Position numbers and translations under genes: made by a program. The notes under the pieces are model-generated. The model saw only the letters and a list, made by a program, of their open reading frames with translations. It did not search any database and was not told the DNA's origin. DNA of 64,000 nt, taken from a virus. Shown here piece after piece: positions 57,026-64,000 of the stretch. Each line of letters starts with the position of its first letter. Position 1 is the stretch's first letter. The stretch is taken from the IMG/VR virus record IMGVR_UViG_3300008448_000036, positions 17,533 to 81,532 of that record; one strand, given 5' to 3'.

Positions 57026-58603
57026 TTATCCTTTTATTACCCATGAATAATTTTTATAGACTTCTGCTTGTTTTGACATATCCTGAGACTTTTCATATCC
57101 TCTCATACCCTGTATGGAAGAATTAAAAGTGTTTCTGCTAGTAAAAATTGAATTCAAGAATACCTTAGAATACTCTAAATTTCTGTCGTTGTTAATTAAA
57201 GCAGTATCTCTTACCCAACAAGCTATTGCCATTGCCATAACTAAATCATCATTATACCCTTTTTGTGCCTCTGGTTTTCCATTGTGCCAAATAAAAGTAT
57301 CTAATTCATTAATTAGTCTTTGAGAATTGATTTTTAGTAACTTGTTTCTTACAAATTCTTCCAATTTAGCAATTATTAAAGGTCTAGATTTCATGGTCGT
57401 AGAAAACCCAGGTACAGAATTACTAGTGTAGGAAGCTTCTGTAGAATCTAGAAAATCACCACTACCTTTTGTTGAATAATATATATTTGGGTATGACATT
57501 TCTATTAATTTAGTTAATACAGCAAATCCAACGTTATTATTTTCCACTACTATCATACAGTTACCGTATTCTCTTCCTGTGTCAAATAATAATTTAGAAA
57601 AACTATCAATATCTATTTTTCCTTGGTATTCCGCAACTTGTTCCATTGTCCTAGTGTTGATAACGTGGAATACAGAAAAATCGCGCCCGTCACCCCTAGC
57701 AACGTCAGCAGAGAGTACATAAGAGCCTCCATTATTAAACTCCTCCCAAACGTAATAATTTCTATCAACCCAAGTTTTATATTTTGCTTCCTTAACTAAT
57801 TTTTTAAGAGACTCCAGATCATGAGGAGCTATTACTGTCTCTCCAGATGCATTAAAATTACATTCATATTCTTGCGCTATGTCTCTAGAAGACATATTTT
57901 TAGTCATGTTTTTAAACCATGCATCGTCATATTCTGGATGTACGTTCCATGGTAATTTAGAACATTTAAAATTATTTGCGTGACTTTCAGCTTCGACGTA
58001 AGTTTTATGAAACCAATTTCCTACACCATTTGGTGTAGATAAAGCAATACACCTACCTCCAGTGGATACTGTTGGATATAAACCAGTCCAAAGTTCGTCC
58101 ATATCATCAACGTGTGCAGCTTCGTCTATTACAAGCAAAGACAATGCTTGACCACGACCAGCATCTTTTGATGTTGGAGTTCCTTGTATTTTTGAACCAT
58201 TACTTAATTCAAATTTAGTTTTATTATTTGTTTTAACGGTTGCAATTTTTAACCAATCAGGAACAGATTGAATAATATCTCTAACTTTATCAACTATTTC
58301 TATGGCAGTATGTAGTTTTGTTGCCATAACAAGAATATTTTTCTCTTTATAAAACAACATCATCCAAGAGATATAACCAGAAACAATGGTAGAAATACCA
58401 AGTTGGCGTCCCTTAAGGATGATGTTGTATCTATAATCGTGAAAATCTTTTAAAAGAGTTTTTTGAAAGTTATATGTCTTAAAAGGTATTATTCCTCTTT
58501 CTTGATGAACAATTCTTGCATAGTTATCTAAGAAGTAAGCTGGATCTTTTCCACACTTTACTATCTCTCTTGTAATCTCCTGTTTAGATAACTCATAAGA
58601 CAT
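57026..58603 (-). CDS. Terminase large subunit (gp17-like)
   Basis: The 525-residue packaging motor has Walker A-type ILKGRQLGISTIVSGY, Walker B with catalytic Glu (SLLVIDEAAHVDDM), coupling motif ALSTPNGVGN and a C-terminal RNase H-like nuclease with acidic residues in LSADVARGDGRDFS, MIVVENNNVGF and KGYNDDLVMAMAIA. It cuts and translocates concatemeric DNA into the prohead through the portal. It is about 85 residues shorter than T4 gp17 (610). The small terminase is not recognised nearby; 58612-59109 is one candidate by position. Confidence 0.95.
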   Translation of the reverse strand: MSYELSKQEITREIVKCGKDPAYFLDNYARIVHQERGIIPFKTYNFQKTLLKDFHDYRYNIILKGRQLGISTIVSGYISWMMLFYKEKNILVMATKLHTAIEIVDKVRDIIQSVPDWLKIATVKTNNKTKFELSNGSKIQGTPTSKDAGRGQALSLLVIDEAAHVDDMDELWTGLYPTVSTGGRCIALSTPNGVGNWFHKTYVEAESHANNFKCSKLPWNVHPEYDDAWFKNMTKNMSSRDIAQEYECNFNASGETVIAPHDLESLKKLVKEAKYKTWVDRNYYVWEEFNNGGSYVLSADVARGDGRDFSVFHVINTRTMEQVAEYQGKIDIDSFSKLLFDTGREYGNCMIVVENNNVGFAVLTKLIEMSYPNIYYSTKGSGDFLDSTEASYTSNSVPGFSTTMKSRPLIIAKLEEFVRNKLLKINSQRLINELDTFIWHNGKPEAQKGYNDDLVMAMAIACWVRDTALINNDRNLEYSKVFLNSIFTSRNTFNSSIQGMRGYEKSQDMSKQAEVYKNYSWVIKG

Positions 58604-58611
58604 TTAACCAC

Positions 58612-59109
58612 CTATTTTTTAATATTCATTAGCCAACGTTTTGCTACGTCTTCAAAAGAAGCATTGTCTGCTTCAATCTTTTTTTGAATTTTTAAATCTT
58701 TTAGATTACCAATTTCATAAGCTTGATTTGCCGTTACAACAGCTGTTCTACGATTTACTGTCTGAACAAGAATATTAACATCTCCATACTCTGTTAAGGA
58801 TAGAGAACCTTTTGTAACTTTTTTATATTCTGTCTTGATAAAATTTGAAATTTCTTTCATAATATGACGAATATCTGTTTCAAAATTTTTATCATGAATA
58901 TCGCAAAGAGGAACTTCGCTATTGTATTTAACGATTAATTTATCGTTCATAAATTGAATTCCAAAACCATCCATAACTCTTCCGTCGTAAAGAGAAACAC
59001 CCTGTACAAGATCTTCCATTTCTCTTCTTAGGCCAATTTTTGCTCCACCATGATGTTTAGCGTGGACAGCTTGAGAAATTCCATTTACTACTTCCATGAC
59101 TGTTGCCAT
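58612..59109 (-). CDS. Hypothetical protein beside terminase
   Basis: The 165-residue protein (MATVMEVVNGISQAVHAKHH) contains KIGLRREMEDLVQGVSLYDG and VNILVQTVNRRTAVVTANQA. It has a mixed alpha/beta build without the long oligomerisation helices expected of T4 gp16, so small-terminase identity is only positional. It precedes the large terminase by 8 nt. Function unknown. Confidence 0.55.
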   Translation of the reverse strand: MATVMEVVNGISQAVHAKHHGGAKIGLRREMEDLVQGVSLYDGRVMDGFGIQFMNDKLIVKYNSEVPLCDIHDKNFETDIRHIMKEISNFIKTEYKKVTKGSLSLTEYGDVNILVQTVNRRTAVVTANQAYEIGNLKDLKIQKKIEADNASFEDVAKRWLMNIKK

Positions 59110-59445
59110 TTATTTATCCTCTATTTTACATAAGTAACACTTATAACAAGCATTAAATTTTTTTATGTAAATATCATCTCTTCTATCGAATGAATATTTT
59201 TTACAGATTTTACAATTTCTATCTTCTTTGTTCATTAAAACATTTTTTGATACCATTATTCCGTCTACTTCTATTCTTTCTTTAGAGTCTTGAGATACAT
59301 ATTCTTTTTTTATTACTGCTTTTGTATCTTCTATATAAGTTTTTTCTTTTTCTTCATCCCAAAAATGCTTAGGATTCATAGTGGCAACTTCGCCATATTT
59401 TTCTTTTATAGCTTTTTCTAAAGCTTGAATATATTTTATATCCAT
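59110..59445 (-). CDS. Hypothetical zinc-finger-like protein
   Basis: A 111-residue protein with an N-terminal helical part (MDIKYIQALEKAIKEKYGEV) and C-terminal CKIC...ACYKCYLC motifs, about 20 residues apart, suited to one zinc site. It shares an ATG/stop base with the gene at 59445. It lies in the packaging module, so a DNA-binding or packaging accessory role is possible. Confidence 0.55.
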   Translation of the reverse strand: MDIKYIQALEKAIKEKYGEVATMNPKHFWDEEKEKTYIEDTKAVIKKEYVSQDSKERIEVDGIMVSKNVLMNKEDRNCKICKKYSFDRRDDIYIKKFNACYKCYLCKIEDK

Positions 59446-60191
59446 TATCTACGATAACCATAAGGTAATAGCGAAGGATGACGAATAATTTTTTGTTGTC
59501 TTCTAGGGTTTATATATTTTTTAGATTCCTGTAATTCTTCATCTCTGGAATCATTTCTGGCGTATGGATTTCTGTCTTCATCATCGTCAGAATATGCTGG
59601 TTGTTTTGGAGCAGCAGAAGGTTCTTCGCCTAAATCATCTAAACCTGTTAATAGTTTAGACATATCCATTTGTATATTTTTGGAAGAAGCCCAAGAAGCA
59701 ACTTTTTGTGCTAATGCTTCTACCTGTTCCCTAGATTTTAGACCAGATGCTTTTGCAAATCCAACAAAATTACTTAAATCTACTTCTTCTTCCTCTTTTG
59801 GTTCTTCTGTAGCTGGGGCGGTTGGAGCGGTTGGTTCAGCTTTTGGGGCTTCCTCTTCATCGTCTTCTATTGTTCCACCTAGTGAAGCAGAACTTGGTCT
59901 TCTTTGCGGGGCTGCACCTTGAGCAGCATCTGCTTCTGGCTCTGAATATTGTGGTTGAGCCATAGATGCGCCCGGTGCCGCAGGAGCAGCAGGAGCGGCA
60001 GAAGATGTTGGGGCTGCAGCCGCTGGTTTTCCTCCTCTTCTTTGTGCATCTAAACCAGCTTCCGTATTTTTAATATCGTCTGCTACGTCTTGTAATTCAC
60101 CTTCTTCAACATGTTTGCTTTTTTTGACAGATCCATATCCTTCTGTCATAACAAATTTTCCATTTACGAATTTAAAAATATTATTTGGCAT
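59445..60191 (-). CDS. Hypothetical virion-type protein, low complexity
   Basis: The start at 60191 (MPNNIFKFVNGKFVMTEGYG, 248 residues) is chosen because GGGAAAA lies upstream and the previous gene stops at 60193. The middle is Ala/Pro/Glu-rich and disordered; a folded helix pair (KASGLKSREQVEALAQKVAS) and a basic end (RRQQKIIRHPSLLPYGYRR) remain. The basic tail could contact DNA or capsid. Family not recognised. Confidence 0.55.
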   Translation of the reverse strand: MPNNIFKFVNGKFVMTEGYGSVKKSKHVEEGELQDVADDIKNTEAGLDAQRRGGKPAAAAPTSSAAPAAPAAPGASMAQPQYSEPEADAAQGAAPQRRPSSASLGGTIEDDEEEAPKAEPTAPTAPATEEPKEEEEVDLSNFVGFAKASGLKSREQVEALAQKVASWASSKNIQMDMSKLLTGLDDLGEEPSAAPKQPAYSDDDEDRNPYARNDSRDEELQESKKYINPRRQQKIIRHPSLLPYGYRR

Positions 60192-60192
60192 T

Positions 60193-61209
60193 TTATTTTT
60201 TCCCAATTCTTCTGCGGTTAGTAAATTTTTTGCTTTCAGAAACACCAGTAACAGATCTTAATTTATCACTTCTTACGTCTGTTGCTTTTTCATCAGCAGA
60301 GCCAGCAATAATACTAGCAAATTTAAACCAATTTCCATCTTTATCAAATAAGTCTTTTAATTCTGGTAGTTGTGCATATAAACTTCCAGATCCTTCTTTG
60401 CTTGCAATAATTGACATCATATCAATATTTTTAATTCCATCAACAACACTAGACATTTCTGCTAGATGTGTTTCTAAAGCTTCTGCAAATTTAGGACTTC
60501 TTTCTACCTCTTCTGCATGAGTTTCTCTAATGCTAGCGTAGGCATCTATAATAGCTTGTAACTTATCTGCAATAATTTCTGAAGGTTTTGGATCCATTGC
60601 AGCTGCGGCTTCTGGGTCTTTTACTTTTTCAGTTAGATCAGATACAACTCTTCTAAATTCATTTCTAGCCTCTGAAACGTCTTCTAAATATTTTTCAAAA
60701 TCATCTTCTGAGATTTCTAAAGGAGGATCGCCTTCAAGAACTAAAGAAGTACCGGGTACAGCTTCCGCTTCTCCAGCTGGTGTACCAGATTCGTCGCCAC
60801 TACCAGATAAATCACCATCAAGTTCTCCACTAACTTCACCATCTGCCGCTGGGCCGTCTTCTCTACCAGCTAGAGCAGCTGCGGGATCTCCAACTTCTGG
60901 TTCTCCTTCAGAACCGGCGTCTGGGGTGGCTCCATCAGCACCGGCAGGTGCTGCGGCTGCTGGGGTGGCAGGTGCTTCGGTAACGCCAGCAGCGGCGCGT
61001 AGACCTTCATCAGCTCTTTCAAAAACTTCACTAGTCATTCCAAGCCATTCTCTTAATTTTGGGAATAATTTCAACAGAACACCCATAATTAGAGCGCCAA
61101 TACCAACAGAAAGAGGATCTAAAAATTCTCTAAGTGGCTTTAAATGTTTTTTCTTAATTGGGGAATTTTTTCTTTCCTGTAAAACTCTACGTCTGATTAT
61201 AACTCTCAT
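60193..61209 (-). CDS. Hypothetical virion-type protein with basic start
   Basis: The 338-residue protein begins with a basic segment (MRVIIRRRVLQERKNSPIKK) followed by PLSVGIGALIMGVLLKLFP, a hydrophobic helix, then an Ala/Gly/Asp/Glu-rich disordered stretch (residues 70-165), and a helical C-terminal part (residues 165-338). VLQE fits a protease-type site. A late-type promoter motif lies 24 nt upstream. It could be an internal head protein; this is inference. Confidence 0.55.
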   Translation of the reverse strand: MRVIIRRRVLQERKNSPIKKKHLKPLREFLDPLSVGIGALIMGVLLKLFPKLREWLGMTSEVFERADEGLRAAAGVTEAPATPAAAAPAGADGATPDAGSEGEPEVGDPAAALAGREDGPAADGEVSGELDGDLSGSGDESGTPAGEAEAVPGTSLVLEGDPPLEISEDDFEKYLEDVSEARNEFRRVVSDLTEKVKDPEAAAAMDPKPSEIIADKLQAIIDAYASIRETHAEEVERSPKFAEALETHLAEMSSVVDGIKNIDMMSIIASKEGSGSLYAQLPELKDLFDKDGNWFKFASIIAGSADEKATDVRSDKLRSVTGVSESKKFTNRRRIGKK

Positions 61210-61232
61210 AAAATTTCTCCTAGGTATTTATT

Positions 61233-61244
61233 TTATAAATAGTC
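61233..61244 (-). promoter_or_regulatory. Late-type promoter motif
   Basis: The coding strand reads GACTATTTATAA, 24 nt before the ATG of the gene at 60193, followed by AGGAG. It belongs to the ACTATTTAT set. Confidence 0.55.
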
Positions 61245-61265
61245 TTTTGCTAATTCAATGGCATA

Positions 61266-61703
61266 TTATTTATTAGCAATAATAAATCCAAAAATTATTC
61301 CGGCTCCAACACCAGCAGCTACATATCCAACTGTTTTGATATTATTCCAAAAAGCCTCTGATTTATAAGAATCAATGACTCTTTGTTTAGCTAATAACTG
61401 TTCTTCAAACATTTCTCTTTGTATTTTTAATTCTATTTGTTTTGACTCGTTACACTTTTGAAGATCTAATTTTATTATAGAAAGTTCTCTTTGTTTATCT
61501 AATATAGCTAATTTAATTTTTTCATCTATGGCAAGGTATAAATTTGCCATACCAGGTTCAGAGAAGAAAAAACCATCAGTTTTTACGCACTCACCTGCTG
61601 GTAGGTATTCGTAATCAGATGGTTTATCTTCTGCATAAGCTTTATTGGTTGATACAAAAGTAAAAATCAACAATATAAGTACTGATAATATTTTATTTTT
61701 CAT
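61266..61703 (-). CDS. Secreted coiled-coil protein with C-terminal membrane anchor
   Basis: The start at 61703 (MKNKILSVLILLIFTFVSTN then KAYAEDKP, 145 residues) is preferred over one 21 nt earlier; AAAGGAAA lies upstream. The N-terminus is a Sec signal peptide with AYA|E as a cleavage site. Residues 40-115 form a coiled coil, and GYVAAGVGAGIIFGFIIANK is a C-terminal membrane segment. This periplasmic, inner-membrane-anchored design could be a spanin-type lysis factor, but it lacks the lipobox of unimolecular spanins. It overlaps the gene at 61693 by 11 nt. Confidence 0.6.
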   Translation of the reverse strand: MKNKILSVLILLIFTFVSTNKAYAEDKPSDYEYLPAGECVKTDGFFFSEPGMANLYLAIDEKIKLAILDKQRELSIIKLDLQKCNESKQIELKIQREMFEEQLLAKQRVIDSYKSEAFWNNIKTVGYVAAGVGAGIIFGFIIANK

Positions 61704-62061
61704 TTGATTTTCCTTTAGTGCCAACTAAGGCATCAAATTCTTTAATAAATGCTCTAACATCTTTTTTTATTTGTTCTGTTACTTTAGTTTGTTTCTGTAT
61801 TTTATCTATCAATATCTTACTTTTTTCTAATTCTATCTCTAAATCTACTATTCTTTTTTTTAATTCCGTTTCTTGATCTAATTTTTCTGTTTCACACTTT
61901 AATTGTATTTCTGCTACAGTTTTTGCATTTCTTTCGTAAACTTCTTGCATTTTTTTTGATGTTTGATTATTTATATACTTTTGAACAGATGTAATTAATA
62001 TTACACATAGTAAAAATACCCCAGAAGCTTTTAAGAATAGTTTCCAATTAATAGTAATCAT
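61693..62061 (-). CDS. Inner-membrane spanin-like protein
   Basis: A 122-residue protein with one N-terminal membrane segment (NWKLFLKASGVFLLCVILIT) and a long periplasmic coiled coil (residues 30-105) resembling inner spanins (Rz-type). The start at 62061 is part of an ATGA overlap with the holin-like gene. Rz-type proteins help fuse inner and outer membranes after the wall is cut; an outer lipoprotein partner is not found next to it. Confidence 0.6.
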   Translation of the reverse strand: MITINWKLFLKASGVFLLCVILITSVQKYINNQTSKKMQEVYERNAKTVAEIQLKCETEKLDQETELKKRIVDLEIELEKSKILIDKIQKQTKVTEQIKKDVRAFIKEFDALVGTKGKSNEK

Positions 62062-62306
62062 TTTCCTGCGCCTCTCCATTTAATAGCTATGTCGGCAAAA
62101 CCTTCTATACCAACATATCCAAGAGTTATTGCTACCCATTCATCTGGTCCAATTTTTCCCAAAAACAAAAGGGTGCTAGAAACCACCCAAACGAGAAATT
62201 TGCGACTAATCGCTTTCTCGGTGATGATATCCAGCACCCCTTTATCATTATTGCGTTCTTTTATTTCTTCTTTTACTTCTTTTTTTACGTCTTCAATTAT
62301 TCCCAC
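62058..62306 (-). CDS. Holin-like small membrane protein
   Basis: An 82-residue protein with a charged N-terminal helix (EDVKKEVKEEIKERNNDKGV) followed by two hydrophobic segments (RKFLVWVVSSTLLFLGKIG and EWVAITLGYVGIEGFADIAI) and a basic tail. Size and topology suit a holin-type pore protein. It is the first gene of a three-gene membrane cassette that follows the gp46-like gene. No endolysin is recognised nearby. Confidence 0.55.
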   Translation of the reverse strand: MGIIEDVKKEVKEEIKERNNDKGVLDIITEKAISRKFLVWVVSSTLLFLGKIGPDEWVAITLGYVGIEGFADIAIKWRGAGK

Positions 62307-62318
62307 CCATTTTTCCTC

Positions 62319-64000
62319 CTACTGATTTACATATGCATAATCGTCCTTTCTTTCGATACTGATTTGCATATCCACACAGTCTTTTAGGCTGTCTAAGTGA
62401 GAGATAAGTAAGACAGTCTTGAAGTATGACTTAATTAGTTCCAAGATACGCACAAAACCATCAAGATTTTCTTCATCAAGTGCCGTTCCTGGTTCATCCA
62501 TGATGAAAATATCGCCTCTTGGTAGTGTTGTAACATTTAAAAGTGCCAATCTAATTGCTGTTGAGGCTAGTGTTTTTTCAGCACCACTTCCCATTTCAAG
62601 CGGTCTTGCATCATATTTTGGATGTTTAATCATGATATCTAATTTATCATCATCATTTACTAAATAAATAGAGAAGTCAACAACATTTGAAAGAATTTTT
62701 GCAATTTCTTGGTTAATTATTGGTAGTTTTTTCTTAATAATCTCATAAGAGATACCGTTTGAATGCATACACACTTGATATAGATCATATGCTGCATATT
62801 CTTTCTGGGTATTAGAAAGATCTTCCTTTAATTTCTTCAAGTTTTCAATTTTTTCTGAGTATGATCCTTGATACTTGTAAAGGTTGATTAACTCTCTATT
62901 ATGATTATCAATATTTGAACAAGTAAGACTAATTGTGCTCTCTAATTGCTCCTTTTTAAGTAATTTTTGCGTGTAATTTTCAATTACTTCACGATTTTGA
63001 TCATAAATTGAGATACTTCTTTCTAAATCAGAGATAATTTTGATCGCTTTTTCAATTTGCACCTTATTTTTCTCTATTTCAATCTCATAACCCATCTTTT
63101 TAGAGACAGCATCGTTCTTTTTACGAGTTGCTTCAGACATTTTATTGTGTAAATCAGCTGTTTTAGCATCAAGCTCATTATAGCGAGCGTCAATGCCGCT
63201 ATAATAGCTCTTACGATCCAACAATATTCCTTCATCTGTAGCCATTTTTTCTTTAGCTTGGAAGGCGTCCTTAATGAACTTGCAACTGGTGAATTGATTG
63301 CCACAGGGAATATCCTCTAGGAGTTTTAGTTTTGTTTTATATCCACTAATATTTGTTTGAAGATGAGTTATCTCTTTTTCTAGAGAGATCATTTGCTCAT
63401 TTAGCAGCTCTGATTCCTTTTCATCCAACTTTAATTTATCTTTATCAATTAAAGATAGAAATTTTTCTACTTTAGAAATAAGTTCGGATAATTTCTTACA
63501 ATCTTCTTCAAGAGATACGTTTTTTTTCTGCAAAGCATCTTTATTACCTATTAATATATTTAGATTCTTTACGGTTTTATCATAGTCAATAATTTCTGCG
63601 GGCATGTTTTTTAATGCCTCTTTGACTTTTTCTAATTCTTCCTTGGAGTCTTCAACATATTTTTTGCAATACTCTAGTTCATTTTTTGTATTCTCTATCT
63701 GAATAGAATTATTTTTTTCCTGTAGTTCAACAACCGCAATCTCTCTATCATAATCAGATCCTTCTAATTTCTTTAGAAGTGCCTTTAACTGTGCGCTTTC
63801 TTCTTTCGCCATCTTAAATTTCTTCTCAAACATTTCAAGATCTAGAAATTTTGCAAGAATAGATTTACGATTAGTAGAACCTTCACCAATAAATGAAAGA
63901 TAACCAAATTGACTTGCCATAGAAGTCAAAAAGAAATCGTCTACAGTCCCAAAATATTTACGGATACTTTTATCCGTATCATTTCTAGCTAAACCATTAA
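62319..64000 (-). CDS. gp46/SbcC-like recombination ATPase (partial, runs off window)
   Basis: The reading frame stays open to the right edge: codons before the ATG at 63929 read KYFGTVDDFFLTSMASQFGY, so the true start lies beyond 64000 and only the C-terminal two thirds are seen. A central coiled coil contains a CGNQFTSC segment comparable to the zinc-hook region of Rad50/SbcC. The C-terminal lobe has the ABC signature-like MGSGAEKTLASTAI, Walker B DIFIMDEPGTALDEEN and the switch His in VLLISHLDSL. With gp47 (outside) it resects DNA ends for recombination-dependent replication. Confidence 0.88.
   Translation of the reverse strand, partial: NGLARNDTDKSIRKYFGTVDDFFLTSMASQFGYLSFIGEGSTNRKSILAKFLDLEMFEKKFKMAKEESAQLKALLKKLEGSDYDREIAVVELQEKNNSIQIENTKNELEYCKKYVEDSKEELEKVKEALKNMPAEIIDYDKTVKNLNILIGNKDALQKKNVSLEEDCKKLSELISKVEKFLSLIDKDKLKLDEKESELLNEQMISLEKEITHLQTNISGYKTKLKLLEDIPCGNQFTSCKFIKDAFQAKEKMATDEGILLDRKSYYSGIDARYNELDAKTADLHNKMSEATRKKNDAVSKKMGYEIEIEKNKVQIEKAIKIISDLERSISIYDQNREVIENYTQKLLKKEQLESTISLTCSNIDNHNRELINLYKYQGSYSEKIENLKKLKEDLSNTQKEYAAYDLYQVCMHSNGISYEIIKKKLPIINQEIAKILSNVVDFSIYLVNDDDKLDIMIKHPKYDARPLEMGSGAEKTLASTAIRLALLNVTTLPRGDIFIMDEPGTALDEENLDGFVRILELIKSYFKTVLLISHLDSLKDCVDMQISIERKDDYAYVNQ

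Noticed and set aside
58612-59109. Small terminase subunit (gp16)
   Set aside because: Only the position beside gp17 supports it; the sequence lacks the central oligomerisation helices and any recognised DNA-binding motif, so it stays hypothetical.

Overview
The window is one continuous block of a large, AT-rich, T4-like contractile-tailed phage genome (a myovirus of marine type, Gram-negative host likely). Every gene I can support lies on the minus strand, so transcription runs from position 64000 towards position 1. Genes are tightly packed, often with ATGA or stop/start overlaps. No gap without a gene exceeds about 170 bases, and I saw no tRNA, rRNA, CRISPR array, IS element or homing endonuclease. 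T4-type hallmarks are a gp17 terminase, gp20 portal, gp21 protease, gp23 capsid, gp18 sheath, gp19 tubes, gp26, gp32, UvsX, gp41-type helicase, RNase H/FEN nuclease and gp46. Unlike T4, the polymerases seen here are a family C (DnaE-type) enzyme and a short family A palm. Reduction of ribonucleotides uses a B12-dependent class II enzyme and thymidylate comes from ThyX.

Layout in transcription order. 64000-62319: gp46-like recombination ATPase (partial). 62306-61266: three small membrane/coiled-coil proteins that look like a lysis cassette. 61209-52979: packaging and head assembly (unknown virion-like proteins, terminase, portal, prohead protease) with a 25-residue micro-ORF. 52368-47436: tail fibre and small beta-rich proteins. 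47409-43422: small basic bS21-like protein, scaffold-like core protein and major capsid protein. 43304-40285: neck proteins around a two-domain protein ending in a Nudix hydrolase. 40209-25753: sheath, two tail-tube paralogues, gp26 with an apparent +1 frameshift extension, tape measure and baseplate proteins. 25746-21199: short PolA-like polymerase, tubulin/FtsZ-like protein, SSB and UvsX. 21132-18430: UV-damage endonuclease and many small ORFs. 18445-13913: FEN nuclease, helicase, thioredoxin, ribonucleotide reductase. 13848-86: candidate internal virion proteins, GroES-like, ThyX, Pol III alpha, dUTPase, GMP reductase/IMPDH-like enzyme, nucleotidyltransferases, and a sigma region-4-like protein that could direct late transcription.

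Genes work together as nucleotide supply (NrdJ, thioredoxin, ThyX, dUTPase, GuaC-like), a replication/recombination machine, and a virion factory. Two promoter-like classes are visible on the coding strand: ACTATTTAT upstream of structural genes (late-like), and extended -10 elements of the form TGnTAnAnT upstream of replication/metabolic genes. The most notable candidates are the frameshift extension before the tape measure gene, the PolA-like/tubulin-like pair beside SSB, the possible ADP-ribosyltransferase-like/Nudix fusion within the head-tail genes, and an acidic/basic protein split by a prohead-protease-like site.
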